From CAZPMC01 sp964587755 (GTDB lineage: Bacteria > Bacillota > Clostridia > Acetivibrionales > DTU013): DNA of 64,000 bases. Positions 1-8,473 of this stretch are shown in pieces (position 1 is the first letter of the stretch; each line of letters begins with the position of its first letter). Both the position numbers and the translations under genes were made by a program. The notes under the pieces are model-generated. The model searched no databases. It was not told the DNA's origin and worked only from the letters and a program-made list of their open reading frames with translations. Where the stretch lies: NCBI GenBank assembly GCA_964587755.1, contig CAZPMC010000003.1, positions 36,307 to 100,306 of the forward strand, written 5' to 3'.

Positions 1-1
1 T

Positions 2-79
2 GTGAAGCTTGAAAAAGACCAGCTGCCCTATCCAAAACAGGCAGAAAACTGTTCCAACTGCAATGCAAAAATACAATAG
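2..79 (+). CDS. 3' end of an unknown protein (partial)
   Basis: The first bases form an open frame that runs in from before the window and stops at TAG 77-79. The 25 visible codons end in NCSNCNAKIQ, so the protein probably closes with a small CxxC metal-binding knuckle. I do not recognise the family. The frame is short and could be chance, but the Cys pair and the following AT-rich non-coding stretch fit a true C-terminus. Confidence 0.4.
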   Translation: MKLEKDQLPYPKQAENCSNCNAKIQ

Positions 80-253
80 CAACATAAAACATTCCCCCCA
101 CATGTTTATCCGTATTGTCCATTATATAACTTATGCCTAAATAATACAATAAATTTACAATTATAAGCAAAGGGGACGGTTCTTCAGCAAAGGGAATCAA
201 ACCACAGTAATATAACTCGCTCCTTTAAATGCAAAAAAATGCTTCGTCCATCA
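80..253. other. AT-rich intergenic stretch
   Basis: No open frame with a ribosome binding site is visible here. The stretch holds one copy of the GGGGACGGTTCTT repeat (172-184) and otherwise AT-rich sequence leading to the tRNA promoter. Confidence 0.6.
166..194 (+). repeat. REP-like element, core GGGGACGGTTCTT
   Basis: The core GGGGACGGTTCTT at 172-184 is flanked by two direct copies of AGCAAAGGG (166-174 and 186-194). Related elements recur at about 1969, 12338, 18048, 18369 and 35446-35515 in this window. Similar short repeats are common in Firmicutes genomes; a link to REP-associated Y1 transposases is my inference, and no such transposase is present here. Confidence 0.7.
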
Positions 254-282
254 TTGACAAAAATAAAAGTCGACTGTATAAT
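254..282 (+). promoter_or_regulatory. Sigma-A promoter of the tRNA operon
   Basis: A perfect TTGACA (254-259) and a perfect TATAAT (277-282) are separated by 17 bases. The tRNA-Gly begins 27 bases after the -10 box. Confidence 0.9.
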
Positions 283-308
283 ATGTTAGTCGGCAGTCAA
301 GACAACGT

Positions 309-382
309 GCGGGTGTAGTTCAATGGTAGAACATCAGCCTTCCAAGCTGATTGCGTGGGTTCGATTCCCATCACCCGCTCCA
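309..382 (+). tRNA. tRNA-Gly (anticodon TCC)
   Basis: The cloverleaf is complete. Acceptor GCGGGTG pairs with CACCCGC (372-378), the discriminator is T, and CCA (380-382) is encoded. The seven-base anticodon loop is CTTCCAA, giving anticodon TCC, which reads GGA and related glycine codons. The T-loop reads GGTTCGATTCC. Confidence 0.95.
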
Positions 383-395
383 TATGTTTTAATAT

Positions 396-472
<77 letters not shown>

Positions 473-524
473 CTTACAGGAGATGCAAATGAGTTTATAC
501 CAATCTCCTACCAATCTTAATAGC

Positions 525-560
525 AAAACGGTATTCAACTAGAATACCGTTTTTGTTTTT
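525..560 (+). terminator. Intrinsic terminator of the tRNA operon
   Basis: AAAACGGTATTC (525-536) pairs with GAATACCGTTTT across a five-base loop and runs into a T-rich tract. Confidence 0.9.
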
Positions 561-649
561 TTGATTTGATCTACCACTAAAACTTTTTGAATTTTTTGAT
601 GGCATCATCGTCCAGTCAATCAGTAAAAGTTTTTGGTTTGCATATCTCT

Positions 650-1852
650 TTACATCTCTGTAGCTACCCCCGTCATCGGTATTTTGTAATATGCCGGGAA
701 GGGACCACTCACACCATCCTCATTCAATGGGTACACCACCACATATCTTTCCTCTCCCCACATCGCATTGACAAGCTCATTAGGGAGCCCTGTATTTGTT
801 TTTGTACTAAAATATGTGTCAGTTGTAATCATACTGCTAAAGCCTGATAAATCATGACTATTGCTAAAGTTTAGCCAATCTGAAATGCTTTTTGATACAT
901 ATACTATATAACCCGACGCCCCGGGGACCGGATCCCAGGAAAAACCGTACCAGCAGGGAGCGCCCAAAAGACTATCTGTTTGCCGCTGCGACCACATTGA
1001 TTTGACATTTACTCTGTCAAGCATAGCAAATTGCAGGTGAAATGGAGCACTTTCTGCTGTGCGATTTACACATGTTACATTTATGTCGACTGTTTTACCC
1101 AGTATTTCTTCATAATAAAACCCATCTTCTGTGAATTCAAACACATCAGGCTTCCCAGCGTCGTTTGTAAAATAGAGTTTAAATCCTGTATACTCTCCAA
1201 GTATCCGTATCCTATTGCGCCAAAAGGTTACCCTTCCGGTGTTCCCATCCAAATACTCGAATGAATCATTATCTATTATAAATAAAGGTTGGTTTGGAAC
1301 AGGGTACTCACTGCTCTGTCCCCCTGTATCTTCCTTTTCAGGCTCTGATACAGGTTCTAACTTATTAAAGAAAATTTTTGCCTCCTTCGTGCTGCCATCC
1401 CATTCAACATCAGCACCAAGATTTTCAACAACAAATCTTAAGGGTACCATTGTTCTTCCGTTCTTGGACATTGGAGGCACATCCAGGGTTACTTTTTTAT
1501 TGTTAACCAAAGCAATTTCATCATTGAGCCATAGTTTTATGTCAATCGTACCAAGATTTATGTCTACTCTCTTTTCATTTTGATCCCATCCAACGGTTCC
1601 TCCCATTTCTTCTACCAGAGCCCTGATAGGCAATAACGTTCTGCCGCTGCTTATAAAAGGAACAGTATTGCGCCCGGGATCGATTTCCTTTTTAACTCCG
1701 TTGACTACCATAATAGGATTGCCTATTTGCACAATCATTAAATCATCATACTCTGCAAAGGCTTGAATTGGTATTAAGGATGCGGTCAGAGTCAAAATCA
1801 GCAAGAACAGCACCAGCTTAATATGACCCGGATTCAATGTTTTACTTTTCAT
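650..1852 (-). CDS. Secreted stalk-domain (copper amine oxidase N-terminal-like) protein with FN3-like C-terminus
   Basis: This 400-residue protein is probably exported. The start at 1852 is chosen because GAGGTGG lies five bases upstream and a signal peptide follows (Lys-rich start, hydrophobic core, AFA-type cleavage near residue 34). Residues about 45-160 hold two copies of the stalk domain (PF07833-like), each with GRT(L/M)(L/V)P(I/L)R and a W-D strand motif. Residues about 290-390 look like a fibronectin-III-type beta domain (WDPVPGASGYIVYVS). Stalk domains in Clostridia occur on secreted cell-wall or adhesion proteins; no catalytic residues are visible, so a structural or binding role is inferred. 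It is transcribed alone, converging on the tRNA operon. Confidence 0.8.
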   Translation of the reverse strand: MKSKTLNPGHIKLVLFLLILTLTASLIPIQAFAEYDDLMIVQIGNPIMVVNGVKKEIDPGRNTVPFISSGRTLLPIRALVEEMGGTVGWDQNEKRVDINLGTIDIKLWLNDEIALVNNKKVTLDVPPMSKNGRTMVPLRFVVENLGADVEWDGSTKEAKIFFNKLEPVSEPEKEDTGGQSSEYPVPNQPLFIIDNDSFEYLDGNTGRVTFWRNRIRILGEYTGFKLYFTNDAGKPDVFEFTEDGFYYEEILGKTVDINVTCVNRTAESAPFHLQFAMLDRVNVKSMWSQRQTDSLLGAPCWYGFSWDPVPGASGYIVYVSKSISDWLNFSNSHDLSGFSSMITTDTYFSTKTNTGLPNELVNAMWGEERYVVVYPLNEDGVSGPFPAYYKIPMTGVATEM

Positions 1853-1961
1853 TTTGTCCACCTCATGCTTTCTTTTCTCAAATTTTCCTCTCATGAAAAT
1901 TCTACCATATTAAGTGGCAAAGTTCACCTAATAATATTGACAAAGTGTTTGGGGTTTAGGC

Positions 1962-2000
1962 AAGGAAAAGCAAGGGAGACGGTTTCTTTTGCTTTCCCCC
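1962..2000 (+). repeat. REP-like hairpin element
   Basis: GGAAAAGCAA and TTGCTTTCC form an imperfect stem around GGGAGACGGTTTC, a variant of the GGGGACGGTTCTT core. It lies between the divergent stalk-domain gene and ccdA. Confidence 0.6.
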
Positions 2001-2072
2001 CAAGCTTCAAATCAAAAAAAGAATGATTTTATGACGAATATATGCTAAAATTGCACTAAATATGGTAACTTC

Positions 2073-2100
2073 GGTGCCTGCCACCATTAAGAATGGCACC
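2073..2100. repeat. Short inverted repeats upstream of ccdA
   Basis: GGTGCC (2073-2078) pairs with GGCACC (2095-2100). GGTGCCTGCCACC (2073-2085) is itself a near-palindrome, a type of short repeat often seen dispersed in Firmicutes. It sits directly upstream of the ccdA ribosome binding site and could also shape the mRNA leader. Confidence 0.45.
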
Positions 2101-2119
2101 ATAGAGAAAGGGCAAATCT

Positions 2120-2791
2120 ATGGATTATTTGCTATTATTTTTAGAGGGTATCATTACTTTTATCTCTCCATGCCTACTGCCAATGATTCCAATTTACATA
2201 TCATATTTGGCAGGACAGGGTAATGAAGAGAAAAGAACGTCAACTGTCATAAATTCCGTCGGCTTTGTACTTGGCTTTACTGTTGTGTTTGTTTTGCTTG
2301 GAGCATTTGCTGGTACTGCCGGCAGCTTCTTAAAGGAATACGGCACAATAATAAATATTATCTGTGGTATTATTGTCATATTGTTTGGCCTTAATTTTAT
2401 GGGTGTAATTCGTATACCGCTTCTTAACACCAATAGACAGTTGGAAATGAAGGAGTTTAAAGCAGGCTTTGGTTCCTCTGTTTTATTTGGCATGATTTTC
2501 TCAATAGGCTGGACCCCGTGTGTAGGGGCATTTCTCGGCTCGGCCTTGATGCTTGCAGCTTCCTCCCAAAATGTGACGAAGGCTGTTATTATGCTTTTAT
2601 GCTTCTCGGCCGGTCTCGGGGTTCCATTTATCTTCAGCGCTCTTCTGATTGACAAGCTAAAGACAGCATTTGACTTTATAAAAAGAAACTACCAGGTTAT
2701 AAATATTATTTCAGGTAGTATCCTCGTAATTGTGGGTATATTAATGGCAACCGGACTTATGGGATATTTTCTTGCATTGCTCACTTTTTAG
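2120..2791 (+). CDS. ccdA: CcdA/DsbD-type thiol-disulfide transport membrane protein
   Basis: CcdA-family proteins carry electrons from cytoplasmic thioredoxin across the membrane to extracytoplasmic thioredoxin-like proteins. The 223-residue length and about six hydrophobic segments match the family. The two conserved Cys-Pro sites are present: ISPCLLPM near residue 18 and GWTPCVGAFLGS near residue 133. Start ATG 2120 follows AGAAAGGG. The next gene, nine bases on, encodes a membrane-anchored TlpA/ResA-like thioredoxin, the expected redox partner, so the two probably form one operon. Roles in cytochrome maturation or in spore-envelope thiol reduction are both possible; no cytochrome genes are nearby. 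Confidence 0.9.
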   Translation: MDYLLLFLEGIITFISPCLLPMIPIYISYLAGQGNEEKRTSTVINSVGFVLGFTVVFVLLGAFAGTAGSFLKEYGTIINIICGIIVILFGLNFMGVIRIPLLNTNRQLEMKEFKAGFGSSVLFGMIFSIGWTPCVGAFLGSALMLAASSQNVTKAVIMLLCFSAGLGVPFIFSALLIDKLKTAFDFIKRNYQVINIISGSILVIVGILMATGLMGYFLALLTF

Positions 2792-2800
2792 GAGGATTTT

Positions 2801-3439
2801 ATGAACAACAAATTACGAACTGTTTTGATTTCATTATTATTTGTGTTACTGATAATTACCGCATATTTTGCATATAACTCTTTATCAGACAGATATGACC
2901 CGGCTCCAGATGCTCAAATACGCTCTGAAGCAACGGCGCCTGAGGCCACAGAGTCAACAGCCGAACCCTCTCCCACAAAAGAAGCTGACAGGACAACACA
3001 AGAAGAAGGGGAAGAGATTAAATATGCTGCTCCTGACTTTACGGTGTATGATGCAGACGGTAATGAAGTTAAATTATCGGACTTCTTAGGAAAACCTATA
3101 GTTCTTAATTTCTGGGCTTCCTGGTGTCCCCCGTGCAAAGAGGAAATGCCTCATTTCAACGAAGTGTATCTGGAAACGAAGGATGATGTGGTATTTTTAA
3201 TGGTGGACTTAAATGATGGTCAAAGAGAAACTCAGGAAAAGGCACAAAAATATGTAGATGACAAAGGCTTTAAGTTCCCGGTGTATTTTGACACAAATAT
3301 GAACGCAGCCGCAACTTACGGAGTATCATCAATTCCAACAACTCTGTTCATTGACTCTGCAGGGTATATCCTAAAAGGCTATATGGGCGCAATTAAAAAG
3401 AGGACCTTAGAGGATGCGGTAAAGCTTTTGCTTGATTAG
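2801..3439 (+). CDS. Membrane-anchored TlpA/ResA-family thioredoxin
   Basis: This 212-residue protein has an N-terminal membrane anchor (residues about 7-25), a Glu/Pro/Thr-rich linker (30-72) and an AhpC/TSA-thioredoxin domain (75-212). The active site is WCPPC at 108-112 within NFWASWCPPCKEEMPHF, with the cis-Pro region SSIPTT about 70 residues later. It should act outside the membrane as a thiol-disulfide reductase that receives electrons from the CcdA protein just upstream. The ribosome binding site AGGAGG lies between the two genes. The exact substrate is not readable from sequence. Confidence 0.9.
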   Translation: MNNKLRTVLISLLFVLLIITAYFAYNSLSDRYDPAPDAQIRSEATAPEATESTAEPSPTKEADRTTQEEGEEIKYAAPDFTVYDADGNEVKLSDFLGKPIVLNFWASWCPPCKEEMPHFNEVYLETKDDVVFLMVDLNDGQRETQEKAQKYVDDKGFKFPVYFDTNMNAAATYGVSSIPTTLFIDSAGYILKGYMGAIKKRTLEDAVKLLLD

Positions 3440-3477
3440 CCACCAGCTTTACCTTTTACCTCCGTATTTCATTAGCT

Positions 3478-4107
3478 TTACTGTAGTACCGCCTTCAGGC
3501 GCTCTGCCAAAAGGCGTAAAGCTTTTCCACGATGACTGATTGAGTTTTTTGTAATAGAGTCCATTTGCGCTATGGTCAGTCCCATATCGGGAACATAGAA
3601 AAGAGGATCATAGCCAAACCCATTATTGCCTGATGGCTCAAAAGCAATGCGCCCCTCACAGGTACCCCGTACTGTTAAAACCTGACCATCCGTAAGTATT
3701 ACAGCAATAGCACAGACAAACCTGGCTGTTCTTTCAGTCTCCGGTACACCGTCGAGCGCATCTAGTAGCTTCCGGTTATTATCTGAATCCGAAGCACCCT
3801 CGCCAGCATACCGGGCGGAATACACACCGGGCGCACCCTTGAGGTAATCCACCTCCAGCCCTGAATCGTCAGCTATTACAGCTTTGCCTGTGGCTTTCCA
3901 GACACTTTTGGCTTTAATTATGGCATTCTCCTCGAAGGTGCTGCCGTTTTCCTCAATGTCGTCATTGAAACCGGCTTGCTCCATGGAAATAACTTCCCAG
4001 GGAAAGCCGGCTAAAATTTCCGTTATCTCAAGCAGCTTCCCCTTATTTTTTGTAGCGGCTATAAGCTTAGGCCGCTTCCCCCTCATAATATCAGTTGAGT
4101 TATTCAC
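3478..4107 (-). CDS. rdgB: RdgB/HAM1 non-canonical purine NTP pyrophosphatase
   Basis: The enzyme hydrolyses dITP, ITP and XTP to monophosphates, keeping deaminated purines out of DNA and RNA. Family signatures are clear: ATKNKGKLLEI at the N-terminus, ADDSGLEVDYLKGAPGVYSARYAG in the middle (catalytic Asp region) and GNNGFGYDPLFYVP followed by SHRGKALRLL. The start is GTG at 4107, preceded by AAGGATG at good spacing; the internal ATG at codon 8 has no ribosome binding site. The gene follows the GerM-like gene by 26 bases, matching the gerM-rph-rdgB order of Bacillus without rph. Confidence 0.95.
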   Translation of the reverse strand: MNNSTDIMRGKRPKLIAATKNKGKLLEITEILAGFPWEVISMEQAGFNDDIEENGSTFEENAIIKAKSVWKATGKAVIADDSGLEVDYLKGAPGVYSARYAGEGASDSDNNRKLLDALDGVPETERTARFVCAIAVILTDGQVLTVRGTCEGRIAFEPSGNNGFGYDPLFYVPDMGLTIAQMDSITKNSISHRGKALRLLAERLKAVLQ

Positions 4108-4133
4108 TTTATCAGCATCCTTATAAGTAAAAT

Positions 4134-5348
4134 TTATCTATCCATTACATCGTTAATGGTTGCCGGAATTGCCAATCCTAAAGTGCTTTCTAATCCATCT
4201 GGCAGTTCAATCTGCCTGCCCTCAACAAGCACCCTGATGCCTGTAATTTCCTTGACCTGCCTGAGAGTATATGCCAGCTGTTTCAAAATTTCTATCTTTT
4301 TTGCTTCATCACTTTCATCGGTAAAACCGTCACTAAAGTTGAGGGTTAACAATCCGTTTGCCAGTTTGCTATCCAAAAGCTCGACTCCTTTAGGCATTTG
4401 TGTAGCCAGCTTTCCAGAAGAATCAGTATCAAGCAGCTGCTTAACAAGAATCTCAGGCATTTCGCCAACAAAACCGGAAGCTGGTACGGATATGGGCGCA
4501 ATGTATGTAAACCCTTCATTTGCCTTCTTATAAAGGAATACATCTACTTTATCCGGACTGTTTTCAAACTGCAATTGTCCGCTGTTTATATAGATATCTT
4601 CTCTTCCCAGAGCTTTCGAAATATCCGTTCCATACTTCATCTCTCCTTGCAGGTAGCCATTTACAAGAATACGTACCTTATCAATTGTTTTAAATTCCGT
4701 CAAGGTGTAGATAACTGATGCAACTAAATTCCTCTCAGATCTGGCGTCCTTATAATTTAAAAAATGCCTGCTGAAGTCAATTGTGGCAACACCATCTCTA
4801 ATATCAATACCTAGTATTTTAGTTCCCGAGGGTATCACAGGGTAAACACCATAATAAGCCGTCTGCTCCCTGTTTATAGGGCTGTCAATATCAAGACTTA
4901 TGGAAGCTCTGGCAATGCCCTGCTGAATCATTATCCACCTTGTCATGGGAATAAGATACCCGTCCTGATCCTGATAATATATTGTAACAGGAAGTCTCGT
5001 TTTGGTAAATTCTTCATCCGGCTCTGTTGTAATTGAAGATGACAAAACCCCGGTAGCTTGTTTCGGGTCAGGTGTCTGTTCCGGCAAAATATCCTCCTCC
5101 AGGGGCGCCATAGGTACGTTTACATCACCTTCCCCGTCACCTTCCCCGCTGGTTTCCTCATTGGCTAAATCCTCTATAGCCTCACTGTCTCCGGGCTCAT
5201 GTGACGATTCAGCCTCTGTTGTTCTGATTAAGTCCAGCCCATCCACATCTGCCAAGGGTTCCTTAGATGCCTTTCCAAAGAAGGGCAGTGAACAGCCTGC
5301 CATTAGCAAAAGCTGTATTACCAATAAAATAGCTATTAATCTCTTCAT
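4134..5348 (-). CDS. GerM-like sporulation/germination lipoprotein with two GerMN domains
   Basis: Start 5348 is chosen for the GGAGG five bases upstream and the lipoprotein signal that follows: Lys-Arg, a hydrophobic stretch and lipobox LLMAGC at residue about 19. After an acidic, Ser/Thr-rich linker (residues 30-115) come two GerMN-type domains (about 125-255 and 265-395), each with a strand reading VATIDFSRHF or LLTLNFSDGF and a TEF.TIDKVRILVNG or R.VKEITGIRVLVEG segment. In Bacillus, GerM is a lipoprotein needed for engulfment and channel assembly in the forespore. A similar role is inferred here. It is upstream of rdgB in the same operon. Confidence 0.85.
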   Translation of the reverse strand: MKRLIAILLVIQLLLMAGCSLPFFGKASKEPLADVDGLDLIRTTEAESSHEPGDSEAIEDLANEETSGEGDGEGDVNVPMAPLEEDILPEQTPDPKQATGVLSSSITTEPDEEFTKTRLPVTIYYQDQDGYLIPMTRWIMIQQGIARASISLDIDSPINREQTAYYGVYPVIPSGTKILGIDIRDGVATIDFSRHFLNYKDARSERNLVASVIYTLTEFKTIDKVRILVNGYLQGEMKYGTDISKALGREDIYINSGQLQFENSPDKVDVFLYKKANEGFTYIAPISVPASGFVGEMPEILVKQLLDTDSSGKLATQMPKGVELLDSKLANGLLTLNFSDGFTDESDEAKKIEILKQLAYTLRQVKEITGIRVLVEGRQIELPDGLESTLGLAIPATINDVMDR

Positions 5349-5478
5349 ATTGTCCTCCATAATCACAAATCTACGTTATTATGGTAATTATGGACAAAGT
5401 GAAGGCTATTTAGTATTTCCCGATATATTGCCCGGAACAAAGCCTATTTTCAAGCCCTGCAGTCCATGGCTACCCTGC

Positions 5479-6060
5479 TTATTTCTCCGGCTTCTTCTCC
5501 GGTTTCTTCTCATTATTCTTATCAGGCTTCTTTTCATTTTTCTTCTCAAGCTTCTTCTCTTCACTGGCTCTTATAATCTCAAGAAGCCTTTCGCTTGCCA
5601 GCTTATTGCAATAGCTGGAAACAGCAAGCCTTAAAGCCATATCCGACAAGGATTCCATTTCCCAATCGGTATTTATGGTTTCGGCTGTTTTTGTAAGCTC
5701 ACTTTCAAGTATCTCTTTAAATTTTGTGTAGAATTCTTTAGGAGAAGAGCTAAGAAGCTCTTGCTTCATAAGAAGCCCGGTGTCCTTGACCGAAAGAACC
5801 TGCTTAAGGATGCAAATCTCAGTTAAGCCAGCCAGATGTTCTTTTGAATATTTCTTACCATCAGTACGCGGCAATAAGTTGTCCTTTATATAGTTATTTA
5901 TCATTGCTGAGGTTATTTGGTGGTTTTCATCAAAATTAATCACCTGCCGTTGCATATATGACACGACCTGATCCTTATATAGGCCTATGTCGGGAAACTC
6001 ATTCCACCCAACAGGTCTTTCATGTGACAGCTTTTCCTTTAGCAGCTTGAGACCTTCCAT
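5479..6060 (-). CDS. DUF1836 protein with Lys/Glu/Pro-rich repetitive tail
   Basis: Residues 10-110 match the DUF1836 family of Firmicutes, which has a MerR-like winged-helix region (ITSAMINNYIKDNLLP, then KYSKEHLAGL). The function is not established; a transcription-regulator-like role is plausible. Residues about 166-193 are a low-complexity tail built from EKK, NEKK and PEKK units. Start 6060 follows GGAGG by seven bases. It lies alone on the minus strand, divergent from the SGNH hydrolase gene. The tail is not usual for the family and may be a slippage product. Confidence 0.8.
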   Translation of the reverse strand: MEGLKLLKEKLSHERPVGWNEFPDIGLYKDQVVSYMQRQVINFDENHQITSAMINNYIKDNLLPRTDGKKYSKEHLAGLTEICILKQVLSVKDTGLLMKQELLSSSPKEFYTKFKEILESELTKTAETINTDWEMESLSDMALRLAVSSYCNKLASERLLEIIRASEEKKLEKKNEKKPDKNNEKKPEKKPEK

Positions 6061-6147
6061 CTTTGTACCTCCGGATAAAATCTTTTATAACATTTTACTA
6101 TGCATAATCTGATTCTGCAAATCTTTTTAAATTTTTAAACTCCTATA

Positions 6148-6176
6148 TTGACATTATGATTACCACATAATATAAT
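6148..6176 (+). promoter_or_regulatory. Consensus sigma-A promoter of the SGNH hydrolase gene
   Basis: TTGACA (6148-6153) and TATAAT (6171-6176) are both perfect with a 17-base spacer, 45 bases ahead of the start codon. Confidence 0.85.
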
Positions 6177-6220
6177 TTTGATTATTAGATTTGATTTTTT
6201 ACGAAAAAGGGGTGGCATAA

Positions 6221-6913
6221 ATGTCTAACGATATTTGCGTTTTCGGTGATTCAATAGCCAAAGGTGTTATATTTGATAACATCAAAGGCAGGTACACTTT
6301 TTTAAAAAACAATATAACTAATATGTTAAGCAGAAGTCAAGGCTTGAAAATCGATAACTATGCCAAATTCGGCTGCACTATCCAAACAGGCAAGAAGATT
6401 ATTGAAAAGCACTTATCAAAGCTTTCTCAATATAAATATACAGCCTTGGAATTCGGCGGCAATGACTGTGATTTTGACTGGGCAGCCGTGTCTGAAAGGC
6501 CTTATGATGAGCATTTGCCGAAAACGCCCATTGACAGCTTTGAAGAGATTTATTCAGAAGTTATAGACTCTGTAGCCAAAAGCGGCAGTACTCCTGTACT
6601 GCTCTCACTGCCACCGCTTAATGCCCCTCGTTACTTCTCCTGGATTTCCAAAGGTCTCAATGCCGACAACATTTTAAAATGGCTCGGTGATGTAGAGCAT
6701 ATATACAGATGGCATGAGATGTACAACCTTGCTGTTTTAAGGCTTGCAGCAATAAAAAACGTCCCTCTCATCGATATACGAAGAGCTTTTTTAAAAACAA
6801 GGGATTACATAAAGCTGTACTGTGAGGATGGCATACATCCAAATGAAGAAGGTCATCGCCTGATATCTGACTTTATAACAGAGCATATCGCGAGGTTATC
6901 TTTGTCTCAGTAG
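6221..6913 (+). CDS. SGNH/GDSL-family hydrolase
   Basis: This 230-residue protein shows all four SGNH blocks: GDSIAKG (nucleophile Ser, residue about 11), a Gly in block II, EFGGNDCDFDW (block III Asn) and DGIHPNEEGH (block V Asp and His). There is no signal peptide, so it likely acts in the cytoplasm as an esterase, lipase or acyl-thioesterase-like enzyme. The substrate cannot be told. Start 6221 follows AAAGGGGTGG. The last codons lie in the first copy of a tandem duplication shared with the end of queH, which converges on it. Confidence 0.85.
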   Translation: MSNDICVFGDSIAKGVIFDNIKGRYTFLKNNITNMLSRSQGLKIDNYAKFGCTIQTGKKIIEKHLSKLSQYKYTALEFGGNDCDFDWAAVSERPYDEHLPKTPIDSFEEIYSEVIDSVAKSGSTPVLLSLPPLNAPRYFSWISKGLNADNILKWLGDVEHIYRWHEMYNLAVLRLAAIKNVPLIDIRRAFLKTRDYIKLYCEDGIHPNEEGHRLISDFITEHIARLSLSQ

Positions 6914-6930
6914 GCTATCTTTGTCTCAGT
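6894..6930. repeat. Tandem duplication across two convergent stop codons
   Basis: GGTTATCTTTGTCTCAGT (6894-6911) is followed after one base by GGCTATCTTTGTCTCAGT (6913-6930), 17 of 18 identical. The first copy encodes the end of the SGNH hydrolase (LSLSQ), and the second, on the other strand, encodes the end of QueH (SLRQR). Confidence 0.85.
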
Positions 6931-7430
6931 GAAATTATGCAACCACAATACTTTTGCCGGTAAAGGTCCATGTCCTTTGCCTCTTTTTGTCCCTGCCTGA
7001 ATCCCGGACGAAAATCTCTGTAATAAAACTTGACACCGTATTGAGCAGCGTACTTTTCCCCAAGCTCATTTATCAGCTCATGCTTTTGATAGGGGCTGAC
7101 CAAAAGTGTAGTAGTAAACGCATCATACCCTTCTGAGGCTGCCAGCTTTGCAACCTGCTCAAGCCTAACGCTATAGCACATGGCACATCTTAAGTCATCT
7201 TCTCCCTTAAAGCTCTCCCAATCAGGCTGGCTGAAATCGTCAAAATAATTTACCTGTAAACCTTTTATCTGGGCAAGCTTCTCAACATTCTCCCTTCGCC
7301 TATTAAACTCATCAATAGGATGAATATTGGGGTTAAAAAAAACACCAACCGGTTCTATACCTTCCTGCCTTATAACAGATAGGGGATATGTTGAGCAAGG
7401 CCCACAGCACATATGCATTAATAGCTTCAT
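6915..7430 (-). CDS. queH: Epoxyqueuosine reductase QueH
   Basis: QueH (DUF208) reduces epoxyqueuosine in tRNA to queuosine, replacing the cobalamin enzyme QueG. The 171-residue protein starts with the diagnostic MKLLMHMCCGPCSTYP, containing the vicinal Cys pair, has DDLRCAMCYSVRL in the middle, and ends with KYCGCIISL; these cysteines bind the Fe-S cluster and neighbouring metal in the family. It overlaps the end of ruvB by four bases (ATGA arrangement), so the two are co-transcribed. A shorter QueG-like Fe-S protein is encoded at 35228-35977. Confidence 0.93.
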   Translation of the reverse strand: MKLLMHMCCGPCSTYPLSVIRQEGIEPVGVFFNPNIHPIDEFNRRRENVEKLAQIKGLQVNYFDDFSQPDWESFKGEDDLRCAMCYSVRLEQVAKLAASEGYDAFTTTLLVSPYQKHELINELGEKYAAQYGVKFYYRDFRPGFRQGQKEAKDMDLYRQKYCGCIISLRQR

Positions 7431-8458
7431 TCCAATTTGATCTCCTCTTGTATGTATCGGTTTTCCCCCATTTTTATATTGAGGTGTTCATATGCAAGCT
7501 TCGTAGCCATCCTGCCCCTTGGGGTTTTGTTAATAAACCCAAGCTGAAGAAGATAGGGTTCATAAACATCCTCAATTGTTTCCGGCTCTTCTCCTGTAAT
7601 GGCAGCAAGTGTATCCAGACCTACAGGTCCGCCGTCAAATTTTTCAATGATGCTTAAGAGCATGCTCCGGTCCGTACTGTCGAGCCCTATATTATCTATT
7701 TCAAGGGCGCTCAGAGCCATGGCTGAAACCTCCTCATTTATTACACCGTCAGCCTTGACCTGGGCAAAATCTCGGACCCTTTTCAAAAGCCTGTTGGCTA
7801 TCCTGGGTGTGCCTCTGGACCGCCTTGCTATCTCCCAGGCTCCTTTTTCGTCTATATCTATCTTCAGTATTCCCGCAGAACGCGTGACAATATGCGCCAA
7901 TTCCTCGTTGCTATACATTTCAAGCCGGTTGATAACACCAAATCTATCCCTTAGAGGTGATGTAAGAAGTCCCGCTCTTGTAGTCGCTCCAACAAGGGTA
8001 AATTTAGGAAGGTCCAGCCTGATGGATCTGGCACTTGGTCCCTTGCCTATTATAATATCTAGTGCAAAGTCCTCCATTGCAGGGTAAAGTATTTCTTCAA
8101 CACTCCTATTTAGCCTGTGTATCTCATCGATAAAAAGAACATCATAACTGCCTAAGTTAGTTAATATAGCTGCCAAATCCCCCGGCTTTTCTATTGCGGG
8201 TCCTGAGGTTATCCGAAGGCTTACTCCCAGCTCGGCTGCAATAATACCTGCCAATGTTGTCTTCCCGAGTCCGGGAGGCCCATACAGCAATACATGATCA
8301 AGCGCTTCCTTTCGTCTCTTTGCTGCCTCAATGAAAACGTTCAGGTTTTCTTTAACCTTTGTCTGACCAATGTATTCGCTTAAGCCCCGGGGTCTTAGGC
8401 TTGTCTCATCTATATCCTCGCTTACAATCTCTGTCTGGATAAGTCTTTCCTCACTCAT
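7427..8458 (-). CDS. ruvB: Holliday junction branch migration helicase RuvB
   Basis: RuvB is the AAA+ motor that drives branch migration with RuvA. Signatures include LRPRGLSEYIGQ, Walker A GPPGLGKTT (residue about 62), Walker B LFIDEIHRLN, sensor VGATTRAG and the C-terminal winged helix ending in RGRMATKLAYEHL. I choose ATG 8458; a TTG one codon upstream (8461) is nearer the GGGGG box and is an alternative. Its length (343 residues) is normal. The gene is third in ruvC-ruvA-ruvB-queH. Confidence 0.97.
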   Translation of the reverse strand: MSEERLIQTEIVSEDIDETSLRPRGLSEYIGQTKVKENLNVFIEAAKRRKEALDHVLLYGPPGLGKTTLAGIIAAELGVSLRITSGPAIEKPGDLAAILTNLGSYDVLFIDEIHRLNRSVEEILYPAMEDFALDIIIGKGPSARSIRLDLPKFTLVGATTRAGLLTSPLRDRFGVINRLEMYSNEELAHIVTRSAGILKIDIDEKGAWEIARRSRGTPRIANRLLKRVRDFAQVKADGVINEEVSAMALSALEIDNIGLDSTDRSMLLSIIEKFDGGPVGLDTLAAITGEEPETIEDVYEPYLLQLGFINKTPRGRMATKLAYEHLNIKMGENRYIQEEIKLE

Positions 8459-8473
8459 CAATGCTTCATCCCC

